64,000 nt of DNA from Pseudisothecium myosuroides. Its lineage: Eukaryota > Streptophyta > Bryopsida > Hypnales > Lembophyllaceae. Each line of letters starts with the position of its first letter. Within the stretch, counting starts at the first letter, position 1. Position numbers and translations under genes: made by a program. Location of the stretch: positions 11,842,001-11,906,000 of the forward strand of contig OX637295.1 in assembly GCA_951799445.1 (NCBI GenBank). Reading direction: 5' to 3'. The notes beneath the pieces are model-generated. The model was not told the origin of the DNA and made no database searches. It worked only from the letters and a program-made list of their open reading frames with translations. This document shows positions 32,009 through 43,735 of the stretch, one piece after another.

Positions 32009-35000
32009 CACTACCAAAAAAATGGGTATATAAATGACTGCAAAAAATGACTACAATCCAGTCATTCCGGACACTTTTGACTGCAGAATGACTCTGGCTC
32101 TTGGAGTCATTGTGGACAAGTCATTTATATAAATGACTGTTCGCTTATTATCACCAACAAAATGGGACATGGATGGAAAAATGGATGAGAAAGATGAGGA
32201 AGTCAAGTGATAATGAAAAGGGTTCGTGGGAAGTGGATATGCAACTGCCATGTGGAAAGCATTACCCCCTATAAATCTGACGTGGACTACCACGTGTCCA
32301 GTCATTCTTTAGTCATTCTTAAGTTGTGCCCGACCCATGCTAAATCTGACGTGGACCGCCACGTTACCAGTCATTTGTAATTCATTTTGAAGTTACGACA
32401 GACCTATTATACATCTGACGTGGACAGCCACGTAGGATGTCATTTCAAAGTCATTTAGAAGTTGCGATGGAGTTTTTGTACCATTTTGGTGGACTGCCAC
32501 ATGGTCAAGTATTCTGTAGGCATCTTGATGTAATATGGATTTAATATTCAAGTCACTTCTTGAGATTCATTTTTCTGTAATAATTAAGTTACAACAATGT
32601 ATGCATAAAGGAATGTAATGACAATTGTATAAAGAATATTCATTTTGCAATTGCATATAAATACATTCAAACTTCCACTGCAATAGACCATATACAATAT
32701 ATACACAATACACCATGTACAATATACCATACACCATGTGGCATATGTGTTGAATAGCTTCTAAAGCCACTTAGTGTGTGAGTATGTAGGGATGAAGTGA
32801 CAAGCCCTTTATAGAAGTCGGGTGGTAGGAGGCAAGACAAACCATGTGGGATATGTAAAACGCAGGAATTGTATTACAAGTAATATTTTAGACCTCGTTT
32901 AGTCATAGTAGATTAATTTTTTTCAAAAAACTTTGAACTGTAAAAAGTTGGGAAATTAATCAGACTTCCATCTCCAAAAATCCGTTTTAGATTTTGAGCC
33001 TCAAATCAAAATTTATGGACAAATTTGAGAAAAGGATCGGAAAGGATATTTTATTTGACATTTTCTAACATCCTTTATGAATTTTGTCCATCCTTGTTGT
33101 ATATTGTATATATGAAAATGTCCTATAGATGTAGGGGAATTGTAATGAAAGGTGAGCAAGATGTTTGGAAATCGCACCATGCATTACAATGTGCAAGTTG
33201 CGAAGAAGTAGTAGAGTAGGTGCTTACTGCACAGTAGTCTAAGACATTTTCAACTCATTTTTCAGTCTTTAAGAAGTCATTCTAGAGTGGCACTGAACTC
33301 GTAGGAAGTCATTCTTTAGTATCTATGCAGAGGCAATATAATGTGCATGAAGTTACAGTCGTGAGCACACGACTGTGGAAGGCCCTTTCTTTATACAATA
33401 TAATGTTTATGTTGGGACCCTAATTACTTCAAATGTGAACTGTATGAGCTGTTCAAAACTTTACTAATGGTTACAGCTCTACTTGCTTGAAATCATTGCT
33501 CCTATATTGGTAGTAGAAAATTGAATGAACTCATACAAGAGAACGTCATGAAGAATATAGAGCATATATACAAAGAAAAATTAATAAAAATAGCTAACGC
33601 ATTCCATCCACAATTGCATGTACATTAGAAGACTAAAAAACATAAAAGAAAAAAATTTAAAAAGAAGAAGAGGGAAAAAAATAAATAGAAGATTAACAAA
33701 AATGAAATTGAGGAAAAAGGAAAAAAATCCAAACAAAAAAAATGAAATTGAGGAAGAAGGGAACAATTTAAATATAAGAAACAATTCCAAACAAAAAGAG
33801 GAAAAAAATAACTAGACAATTAAAGAAAAGCCAAATCAAATATAAAATTGAGGAAGAAGGAAAAAAATCTAAACCAAAATAAAAATATGAAATTGAGAAA
33901 GAAGGAAAAAATATAAATAGAAGAAATAATTCCAAACAAAAAAGAGGAAAAAAAATAAATAGAAGATTTAGGAGAACCACCAAAAAATACAAAATTGAGG
34001 ATGAAGGGAAAAATTCCAAACAAAAAGAAAAAAAGAATACGTTATGAAGAAAGAGATGCTTAAAAAAAGTACTTTTGGCTCAAGAAGAGTACTAAAGTGT
34101 TGAAGGCCACGCGTCTTAAAATAAAGGGGAAAAAAGATAGAGGACCTGAGGACAATTAATGAAAATCAGAAGAAGAAACTCTTTTGACCCTAAGCGTCAT
34201 CCCAAAAATGGAATTCATAAAAAAAAAAAGAGGGAGAAGGCGAAAATTAAGTGAATAAAGTCAATGACAACATTTGACAATAACTTATAGAAAGGAAAAA
34301 AAATTTGCAGTGTTGGGTGTGAAGGAAGTTACGGAAGAATTAGGAAGCCGGAAGCCCCCAAATGTAGAATTGCAAAATTAGTCCGAATTATGGAAGATGA
34401 AATGTGCCACAATAATTAAAAGACTCGTTAAAAGAGAAATAGAGGAAGTTTTAAAAAGAAGGGGGGAAGAAATAGAGGACAACAAACATTAGCATAAGAG
34501 CCAATAATTCCTATGACCCTAAGCATCATCCCACAAAAATGGAATTAATAGAAAATAAAGATGGAAAAGGCAAAAAATCATTAAAGACAATAAGAATGAA
34601 GGACTTTGATTTATAGGAAGGAATAAAAAAGTAAAAGACCATGAATTAGACATCAACACAAGAAATAAGGAAGGGTACCCCAAAAATTATTTTGGGCCCG
34701 CCCAAAAATAGAAAAAATAATGAAGCCCCCATGTGAGACTTAAACTACAGAGGTATTACTTTGACAGTCAGTGTTTCAGCCCATAACCTGCTTTCTTCAC
34801 TTCTCCGCATCCTACATAAAGAAAAAGAAAAGCCAGTTGACATGTCAACCATCTTTTACCTTGTTCTTGTCTCCACATACCCTCTCAGTCGCAGTGAAGT
34901 CGCTTTGAAGTAGCACACAGTCACAATAAGTGACTCGAAGTCATCTTGTAGTTATGTACCCTGCTGCGATCTCGGGGAGCGTGCAACAGTCCGTTAGTCT

Positions 35001-35202
35001 GCAGTGCAGTGGACAGAAAATCGTCTCTGACAGTTCCATTACCATTTCCTTCATCGCGTAGTTGCCATATGCGACTCCAGAATGACTTGGGCGCTATGGT
35101 TAGGTGAGCGCTGGTGCAATTAGAGAGCGGCAGTCATTCTGGAGTCACATCGGACAAGAAGTCATTAATCTGCAGTCGCATTTTAGGCCAATTTTTGTAG
35201 TG
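32009..35202. mobile_element. Non-autonomous CACTA (En/Spm) element, 3.2 kb
   Basis: Starts CACTACCAAAAAAATGGG and ends CCAATTTTTGTAGTG, flanked by the 3-bp duplication ATT (32006-32008, 35203-35205). Subterminal regions at both ends are dense in GTCATT/AATGACT motifs (32030-32460 and 35080-35170), as expected for CACTA transposase binding regions. The interior is AT-rich and lacks a TNP2-like transposase. Insertion split the minus-strand gene at 31503-35348. Confidence 0.9.
33615..34500 (+). repeat. Purine-rich degenerate repeats inside the CACTA element
   Basis: Repeats of AAATTGAGGAAGAAGGAAAA and CAATTCCAAACAAAAAGAGG over several hundred bases, with almost all purines on the + strand. They account for the long low-complexity open frames on both strands; these are not genes. 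Confidence 0.8.
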
Positions 35203-35205
35203 ATT

Positions 35206-35345
35206 GTGAAGCTTTGAGATAAAACTGCGAGGATGATGGGAAGAAACAACGTGAAGCTTTGAGATGAAATTGCAAGGACGATGGGAAGAGACAATGTGAA
35301 GCTTTGAGATGAAATTGCGAGGACAATGGGAAGAGACAATGCTAG
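35206..35345 (-). repeat. Three 45-bp in-frame coding repeats
   Basis: Unit GTGAAGCTTTGAGATGAAAT plus 25 further bases, three copies; on the minus strand each encodes 15 hydrophobic residues. They form the N-terminal part of the gene disrupted by the CACTA element. Confidence 0.85.
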
Positions 35346-35407
35346 CAAGAAAACAACTTATTAGAGTGGTGCAAGCAAGATAGAAGCAGTTTTTTCTTTT
35401 CCATTTA

Positions 35408-36195
35408 CAGTGGCTCTCATAAGTATTCATACACTTCAAAAATCGCCATAGCTAATTGAAGAATTAGATTTTTCTTAACAAATTTTAGACATGTTGAAGT
35501 ATAAGCAACACACTTGAATAAAATGATTTTTCAAAATTTTCAATTTTTTTTTGACATTTTTATATTTTAATCAAATATATTAGTGAAAAAAAACTTTTAA
35601 TGCAAGTAATTTTTTTCAAAATTCTTTAGTAAGTGGAATGAGAATTCTTTATAGAATTTTTTGGTAAAAATTTCTCAAACTTTAAGAAAAATTTTGAGTG
35701 AAATATTACTCACTAAAGTATGACTCAAAATTTTTACATTTCTTATAATTCACTCCAAAAGTCTCCAGAAATTGTGGAAAATTTGAAAATTATACAATGT
35801 ATTAAATATTTATATATTATTTTTCATGATTTTTTGAAGATTTCTGGAGTGAATTATAAGAAATGTAAAATATTTTAATCATACTTTAGTGAGTAATATT
35901 TCACTCAAAATTTTTCTTAAAGTTTGAGGAATTCTTACCAAAAAATTCTATAAAGAATTCTCATTTCACTTACTAAAGAAGTTTTAAAAAAAACTACTTG
36001 TATTAAAAAAAAATTCACTAATATATTTGATTAAATTATAAAAATGTCAAAAAAAGATTTGAAAATTTTGAAAAATCATTTTATTCAAGTGTATTGCTTA
36101 TACTTCAACATGTCTAAAATTTGTTAAGAAAAATCTAATTCTTCAATTAGCTAAGGCGATTTTTGTAACTGTACGAAATATTTTGAGAGCCACTG
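35408..36195. mobile_element. Tc1/mariner-like foldback element
   Basis: A 788-bp palindrome with arms of about 370 bp. It begins CAGTGGCTCTCATAAGTATT and ends TTTTGAGAGCCACTG, with TA on each side (35406-35407, 36196-36197). CAGTGGCTC-type ends plus a TA duplication are a Tc1-like signature. No coding capacity. Confidence 0.8.
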
Positions 36196-36197
36196 TA

Positions 36198-38831
36198 ATT
36201 TAGGCAGTACATAAAGCAATAATCTCTAGCTACTTACGTCCTTAGAAATTGATTAAACTTGCAATATGTGAATGAAATTAAATTATTCATCCAAAATGAT
36301 GTACTTTCATCCAAATTAGAACAATCCCGTTCCAAGATTTGGTAGCAAACGCGATTTCATCCACTGAAAAGCAAGAATATTTTGCCAAAACGCTGGGTAG
36401 AAGCACCAGTATCCGATCATTTAAGCAATTTTGGAGTAGATTGTACGCAGTATGAGGTGATGGAGATTTTCTAATGTAAGATGATAAGAAATATGGAAAT
36501 AGCAAAATTTTCAAAATTTTATTCCCAAAATTCAAATTATTGTGAATTTGAGGAGCCAAAAAGTAGTCTTTACCAATAGCCTATGTCTAGAGTCTTTCAA
36601 TTTGGATCATAGCCAAACTACTTTCTTGCTCACTACTTTGGGGGCATGTGTCATGACTTTATTAGTCCTTACCTTGAAAAGGACAAAAAACACACATTCC
36701 AAGCTTGGATTCCAGCCTTGATTGGAAATAGCGCATCCTACAGGTTGGGTACCGGGCGTGATCTGTTATTGGTGCTTCTATTTTAGAGCAGCTCCATTGC
36801 ACCAATGATCTTCCTGTATAGACAAGATTGAACCTAATAAATAATTAGAGTATAGAAATGTTTGGTGGTATTAGAGCACCTAAGAAGCCATAAAACCCTT
36901 GAAAGGTCCTTAATATCCCTCTTATTTAGCCTTTGATAATTCTTCAATTGTGGTTTATTAATATATGAATTGTGAGACATTTCTATTTATATATTGTCAT
37001 GATCATTAATGCATTTGGTCCAAAAAAATATTTGGTCAATGATTTTTTGATCAAATACCACCAATTCATAATATACTTTACAGCCCCAGAGGGCTTTCAA
37101 GCCCTTTGGTAGGGTTAACTTTGTATTTGCCTTTTTTTCTTTGGCACCAACTATGGGGCCAAATTGCACCATTACAAAATAAGTTTTATTTTTTGCCATA
37201 CAAAATAGTGATTGTTTGATTAAAATGTTTCCATTTCTATTTAAAATATGGATGAAATTGTTGATATTGGATGAAAGAATGCATGAATGTAATTGAAAAG
37301 TGTTTTTTTGGTCAAACAATAAAAATAGAGTGTTTATAAGTAGTTGACATCTTGGCACATTCTCAAAAAATAAAAATAAATTGCATAGAATCCTTGTTTG
37401 CAAAAAAAATCAAAAAGTTAATACTGTCAACTATAATATCATAGTGGACTTTGTAGCATAATGTCAATTATAGTCTTTTTTCTTGTAGCCAACAATTATA
37501 AAATGTTCATCCATTTCATAAACTTTTAGAGATGCATTACTTCTAAGCAAGTCCTACTCTTGGGGCATCCTTGAATATTAGGATCTAATCCTTGGGCTTC
37601 ATCCTCCTCGTGAGACCCCTTATTTTGAGAATGTCATCTTCAAAGGACATACCTTTATGGACCTATAAGTAACCTTGAAGGGTAAATGCACTATTGGGTG
37701 GCTCATTTTTGGCAAAAGTCCAAATCCAAAAAGTCCTTATTTGTGAGTAAATTTTTTTAGAGTGAAATGTTTAGAAGTGAATTTTGCAAGAAACAAATTT
37801 TAAAAAAAAAATCTAAAAGCATCTAGCTTTTCAAGCACTTGTAGACCTTAGAAATTATTATAATTTAGAAAAAATTGTTTTTGGAAAAAAAAAATTTGGT
37901 AATAAAAAAAGACTTGGGAAAATTCAATGTTTAAAAAGTCATTAAAAAGTCCCTAGCAAATACATAAAGAAGATCTACATTATAAGCCATTGATTTCTAA
38001 AAACATTAGTTCAAATTCTATTAGAGATGTAGTCCCTAAAAGTTTCTTGGTTGACACAAAGGGATAAAAAAAAGTCCTTTTCAACTTTTGCTAACAGCAA
38101 ATTTGTCACATCCATTTTTACTCAAAAGTCCCTAGCACTCACATACTTTATAGAAAAAAAATTAAAAAATCATAGGACTATTGAACATCAAGTTAATTTA
38201 CCTAAATCAAGTTGTTTCATAGAAAAAAATAAATTTAAGTGCCCTATAGATCAATTTGAAATTGAACTATTTGCAATTTTCAATGATGTGACAAGAAATT
38301 GAGCCATTCAACCATGCATCTATCCTAAAGTAAGCAACCGATTACAATGTATATTTACTAGCATGGATCTTAAAATGTTAGGTGAATCCAAACATACGCT
38401 CCATTTATACTTGGAAACTAAAAATTAAAAACAGTATAAATAACCTAATAACTTAAAAAAAATTATGAGAGTATTTTAAATATTCAAATATTTTAAGCAT
38501 AATTTAGAATGTGATATCTTTATCTCAAATATGTTATTGATAGCCCTCTGAAATATACCCCCTTAAATGGGAGTGGCTATGAAAAACAAAAATAGTACTC
38601 TTCCCTTCACCAAATAAGATACAAAAGGTATCATGTACCACAATTTTATCTAATTTTCATCACGTAATGTAAATTGATTCATTTTGATGCTATATGCACA
38701 AAATATAGTACTTCAAAATATAATAAGTAATTTCAACAAACTTCACCCTTCAAATTGTCTAGAGCTCACAAAATAACGCTCTTGCAAAGCATATTTCTCT
38801 TTGTGATTTGTTCATGTCATGTTAGCTTATA
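36198..38831. other. AT-rich intergenic DNA, no gene seen
   Basis: The longest frame (36987-37403, -, 138 codons) is Asn/Phe/Ile-rich, as random AT-rich sequence would be, and has no motif or splice support. No repeats with clear borders noticed. Confidence 0.5.
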
Positions 38832-39245
38832 TAAGGTAGGAGGCTCAAAAATGGAGCATCTAAGGGCTGGTCCGCCTTTTTCATGTATTTCCTTGGACGG
38901 GAATATTTTTAGCTCATTTTTCAGACATAGAAAAATTGATGAGGAATCTAATCCAAGTGGTTTTGTATTTTTCCAAGCATTTTTGAATTACTTATGAATT
39001 TTCAAACGATTTGGGTAGTAGGTCCCTATTTGTGATCCTAGATCTTTCATAAACGGTTCACTTGCAATTCTAAATAAAAATGGGGAAAGCAAAGAGAATG
39101 ATTGGCTCTTGCAATTAATAAGTCTTTTTCCCTTAATTCATTCAATGACTATATTAGTCAATTTTAGAACCAACTCATGTCCATTTCACATCCATTTATA
39201 GGGTCCATTCTTAATGCCTGCTCTGTTTTACAGCCTCCTACCTTA
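38832..39245. mobile_element. TAAGGT-family MITE, longest copy
   Basis: A 414-bp element with TAAGGTAGGAGGCTCAAAA on the left and ACAGCCTCCTACCTTA on the right. The interior differs from the shorter copies except near the ends. Confidence 0.75.
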
Positions 39246-39459
39246 GTGCCCAAACAACAAAAAATTACAATGTAGTACACTACATGAAAAATGGCTAGAA
39301 AAACAACTTGGAAGAAAATTAATTTATACTTACAATACATTATGAGCATGCCCTGAGCAACCAATGTGCACATAATTGTATATAAATATGGACATGGATT
39401 TATATGGTTTTAGGATTTAGAATAATCCATTCATATCCATATCTATCCATCCATACCTT

Positions 39460-41370
39460 TAAGTTAGGTTGTTTGTTTGTTTATTTTGTTTATTTTGTTA
39501 CAAAGAGATCTTCTGGAGTTTGCATCTTCCAATCGAGTTCTTGGTATTGTAAGAAAGCTCTCTTGCAAGTAGAGGTGCATAGGCTTTGTTTTGTGGCATT
39601 TGGACCTACAATGTGAAAATTATTGAACTTTAAGATATTTAAGAATTAAAAACATTAAAACATTATTTTTAGTTTTATTTTACTATATTGTGGAAACGGC
39701 ACAGGGCACACTTGTCTATGGGTCAAACCACACTCAAAGTTACCATTGGGATTACTTTTGTAGGACTAGGTATAGAGTCCTTTTCTAAACTTTTAAAGTT
39801 ATAAATTACTTTGATGGTGTCATTTTTTTTTTAAATTTATGGATGAATAGTATTGCAATAAGCCTCTTTAATAAGTTGGAGAAAATTTTTTATGGATAAA
39901 ATCCTTAAAAAGAAATAAAACACCAGTTTTAAAGCTAAATTTAGTGTCTTTTTTACAATATAGCACTTGAAAAGGATATTTTTCTCCAAATTTTTTACAC
40001 TTTTCAAGCATACAACTATAAAAAAGTATTTTTTAGTGATTAAATCTTAAACACAAAATGGTATAATTTTTTTATTAATTAATTGATTATTGAAAAAATA
40101 TTGATTTATTCTAAAGATAAAATTAAACATTCAATTTCAAAAATAGCTTACGTAGCGCCCTAGACGTGAATAATATATACATTTTTTGTTTTGACACAAT
40201 CATCATTTGGATTAATTTATATATTGAAAAGGACATTCACATATTTTTACTTCTGAATATTATAGGAAATGGAAAAATATTCAAATTAAAGCAAAAGAGT
40301 CCTTTTCTACTATATCATATGATTATATATACACATAATTTTTTTGGATTCAATCACATTGTTATTCATTAGAAATTAGACTCCTTTTTGTCCATTGAAA
40401 AACCTGACATGCTGACACTGGAACTTCAATTGGACCTCTAGTAAAGAATTTTTGATTTTATGATGAATAAAAAAATAGGATTCTTAACAAGACTTAAAAT
40501 ACTAGTCAAAAAGGACTAGACTACCTATAATTAATAGATTAACTTTGAAAAACAATAGCTAGAAAGAAGTTATAGTGCACATTTCAATGGGTCTGACCCC
40601 TTTTTTGGTACCTTTGAGTGTGATTTGACCCCTATACATTAAGCTAGGCTATTTGTTTTGTTTTGTTTGTTTTGTTTGTTACAATGAGAATTGCGCATTT
40701 CCGTGTCGCATTCCTAGTATCGTCAAAAAGCCCTCTGCGACAAGGAGTGCATGGGCTTTGCTTTATGATATTTGGACCTACCATGTGAAAGTCTTTGCAT
40801 TTCAAAGTTTTTATGAATTAAAAAACTAGAAAATTATTTTTACTTATATTTGGATTGTAGCAATGGCACAACACACACTAGTGTACATTAACAAGCATTT
40901 ACTATACAAAAGGCTCTCTCTTTAAGTCAATAACTTGCTTAAATTTGAGTAACATCCTACTCAAACTTCCTCACATATAATTATTGTCACTTCAAAACTA
41001 AGATTTAGGCTGTCACTGCAAAGTTAATATGGTTTGTTTGTTATAGTGAGATTTTGGGGACCATGTATCCTTGGGTCGTGTTCTTGGTGCCATTGGAAAG
41101 CCTTTCGCAAGGAAGAGTACATGGGCTTTGTTTTGTGGCATTTGGACCTATGGTGTGAAGCTATGAATTTTTGAGTTATTTTTGGATCTTAATCTATAGA
41201 AATTACTTTCACTTTTATTTTAACTATGGCTACGGCACAAGGCACTCTAGTCCATACCTTAAGGTTTAAATTGTTTGTATTGTTTGTTACGGTGAGATCT
41301 CTTGGACCATGTGTCCCTTGGTCACATTCTTGGTACCATTGGAAAGTCCTTTGTAAGGAGTTTCATCAAT
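39460..41370 (+). repeat. Array of four related 230-260-bp repeats
   Basis: Copies at about 39462-39715, 40655-40900, 41033-41250 and 41265-41365. Shared order: TTTGTTTGTTA, GAGATCT-like, TTCTTGGTACCATTGGAAAG-like, ATGGGCTTTGTTTTGTGGCA, TTTGGACCTA, then GGCACAAGGCACACT-like. The last two are directly tandem; the fourth is cut off just before the element at 41392. Confidence 0.75.
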
Positions 41371-41391
41371 CAAGTATCAAATGAATGGTTA

Positions 41392-42126
41392 GGGTGATTG
41401 CAAGAAACACTTGTACTACTTTATGTCACACTATGTGTTGATTAGATTTTTGGCCATAACTTTTGGGTTTTGACTTCAAACAACTCAAAATTCATATCCA
41501 AGGTATTTATAACTATTATACACCTTACATAATTTTTTGAATTTTTTTAAAATATTTTATTATTTAATAGTAGCCCCCAATTTTATGTCTCAAATGCCAA
41601 TTTGGGGGGGGGGGGCTTAGTACTATTTAGTACCCATAAAAACGAATTTGGAGCTGAAATTTGGAAGAAATGGTCTTCTAGTAGACTTAAAGGTACTGTC
41701 CAAAGGACTTCTAAAAATACTTAACTTTATGTTTTGTAGACATCTACAAAGTGAGCCTCTTTCTACTTGCATTTCAGAAAAAGTAAATAAAATTATTTTG
41801 GTGGTTTTTCTAGTGAATGACCATCTCCATAGAATTGCTACAAATGTCCAATTTTTATTTTATTTTTACGTTTTTTTTCTATTTTTCATTATTTAAAACA
41901 TTGAAGTATCTATTTTCTTGAAATTTGACACTTTTCTAGTTCTCCTATTTAGAGAATTTTTAAATGAATTTCCTTTGGTGGTTATCTCATCTTAAAGGTG
42001 CATACATTGGCCGTATTTTTTAATTTAAAAAAAAATTGATTTCCTAATTTTAAAGTACTCCAGAAAAAAATCATGAGTATTGTTGCAAGACGTAACAAAT
42101 AGTACAAGTATTTCTTGCAATCACCC
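41392..42126. mobile_element. GGGTGATTG-family element, copy 1
   Basis: A 735-bp element. The left end GGGTGATTGCAAGAAACACT pairs with AGTATTTCTTGCAATCACCC on the right. GTTA flanks both sides (41388-41391, 42127-42130), a 4-bp duplication. It contains a 12-base G run (41604-41615). No coding capacity; superfamily unassigned. Confidence 0.8.
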
Positions 42127-42130
42127 GTTA

Positions 42131-43400
42131 TCAATGTGAGCTTTTAATTTATTTTATACTTTTGGTAGTTTATTTCAAAATTTGTTTTTAGGAATAGATT
42201 AATTTTGAAAATTGAGACTATAAGAAAATGTCACTTTTAATTTTTTGAAATTTTGGATAACGAGTAGTTATGGAGTTTCGGTGTAAATAAAGAGCTAATA
42301 TATATAATCCATTTGGTTCTTACTTTATTTTTTTTAAGATTAATTTTGAATTCTTATTGCATTTGCATTTGCATTTTTTAAATGACATTAAGGCATGGTT
42401 GCTTACAAATAAATCACATTTTCATATCCTATTTCTAAATCTATGTTAAAAATTTGGCTAGCATTATGCCAAATAAGCCCATTTTGGCAATTTTTGATGG
42501 AACATGTGCAATTAATGCTATAAACCGCCTAGAAATGCGCTTCAACATGAAGAAAATTGCATTTTTGTTTCAATTGGCAACTCCACCATACCTTTTTTTT
42601 ATAAATAGTTCAAGATATTAGTAGTGATGCAGATCCTTTTTGCTTTTGCACACAATGACATTTGTAATTGGTTGAAAGTCAAAATAGAGTGGTGCATCAA
42701 AGATGCAAATAAGTAATCCATCATTTAAATTTATGACCCTTTTTTGCCTAGATGATATTTTCAACAACCATTAGCCATGCTCTAAGTGCATCCATAATCT
42801 ATACGACAAAACGACCACACAAATGCATTACTAACCTTGTGATTGATGTAGAACTAATAAAACACAAAATTATTGTCACAAGATCTAATACATGGATTCA
42901 AATAACCAAGAATACAAAGCAAATTTAACTTAGAATACATTTTAAAATTGGGGCTCCATTGAGTTCTTGTCATTGTAATTAGTTGCTGATGTGAAAATGC
43001 ATCATATCTGATCCTCCATCGCACAGAGATCAATCATCTATGAAATTGTGGCTAAAAATTTGAAAATCATTGAGAATGGCTACTCATTGTTTCAAACTAA
43101 TGCAACTTGATGCAACTTGCAAAATAGTTCATGTAATGAAGTAGCTTCAGTACAATAGGAGGACTAGAAAGTGTGGCACGAGAGTGCAGCAACCAATTAG
43201 AATAGAGCTACCATCGGCATATTGCAAATTGGACTCACGGTCCGACTTTGAAGGATGCATTTTGAGCTGATTGCACTGTAAACCTTTGAAATATTTTGCA
43301 GTAAATTTTCATATAAAGGATTTTGTACCTTGTTCAAGTGCTACTAAAACCCCACCAAAGTTGTAGTCTAATACAAGATCCACGCATAGACTTACACTTG
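42131..43400. other. AT-rich intergenic DNA, nothing recognised
   Basis: No supported gene or bordered repeat. Confidence 0.5.
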
Positions 43401-43735
43401 CACGCATTTAAATGCATATATCTTACTGCGATAAGGATGCACAAGCAAATAGAAGTCTGGGATTGTCTTTTGGTTGTAAGATACTTCAAACTTTAAAAAC
43501 TTCAGATCCTACTTCTACGGGGCTCCAAATCCTTGTTTCACGGAGCTTTGACAAAAGTGAAATGATGCAATATTGGAACAACAAGAAAGTTTCGATAGTT
43601 GGAGCATCCTATCTTTTCAAACATTTATAGAGCTTTGACATTTCATTGGAGCAAATTCAATGAGAGCATTCAGAGAACTAACCCTAAAATTATTCAAGAG
43701 CTGAAGCTTAAGGTCGAGGATCCGACCTCTGTAAG

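Larger units (their letters stand above)
31503..35348 (-). pseudogene. Small repeat-containing gene interrupted by a CACTA element
   Basis: Exon pieces: 35348-35203, then (after the transposon) 32005-31878, a 97-bp intron (GTAAGG...TTGCAG) and exon 31780-31503. If the 3194-bp insertion and one ATT duplicate are ignored, the frame runs straight through (FT then MSQKLILAAIALQVIGGW). The first part encodes three 15-residue hydrophobic repeats (LSLPIVLAISSQSFT type), then a membrane-like segment. The last exon encodes a 24-residue coiled-coil-like unit twice (TVNNVTTELVDAKREIRSLS type). In the first of these units the Arg codon CGA reads TGA (31713-31715), a premature stop. With the insertion, a shorter product could still start at 32007. 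Function unknown; no family recognised. Confidence 0.65.

Noticed and set aside
33581..34023. Phe/Ser/Leu-rich minus-strand ORFs that look like membrane proteins
   Set aside because: They are translations of the purine-rich repeat inside the CACTA element; the apparent hydrophobicity comes from TTT/TTC codons.
36987..37403. 138-codon minus-strand ORF
   Set aside because: Composition typical of random AT-rich DNA (Asn, Ile, Phe), no motif, no GC rise and no conserved-looking segment.
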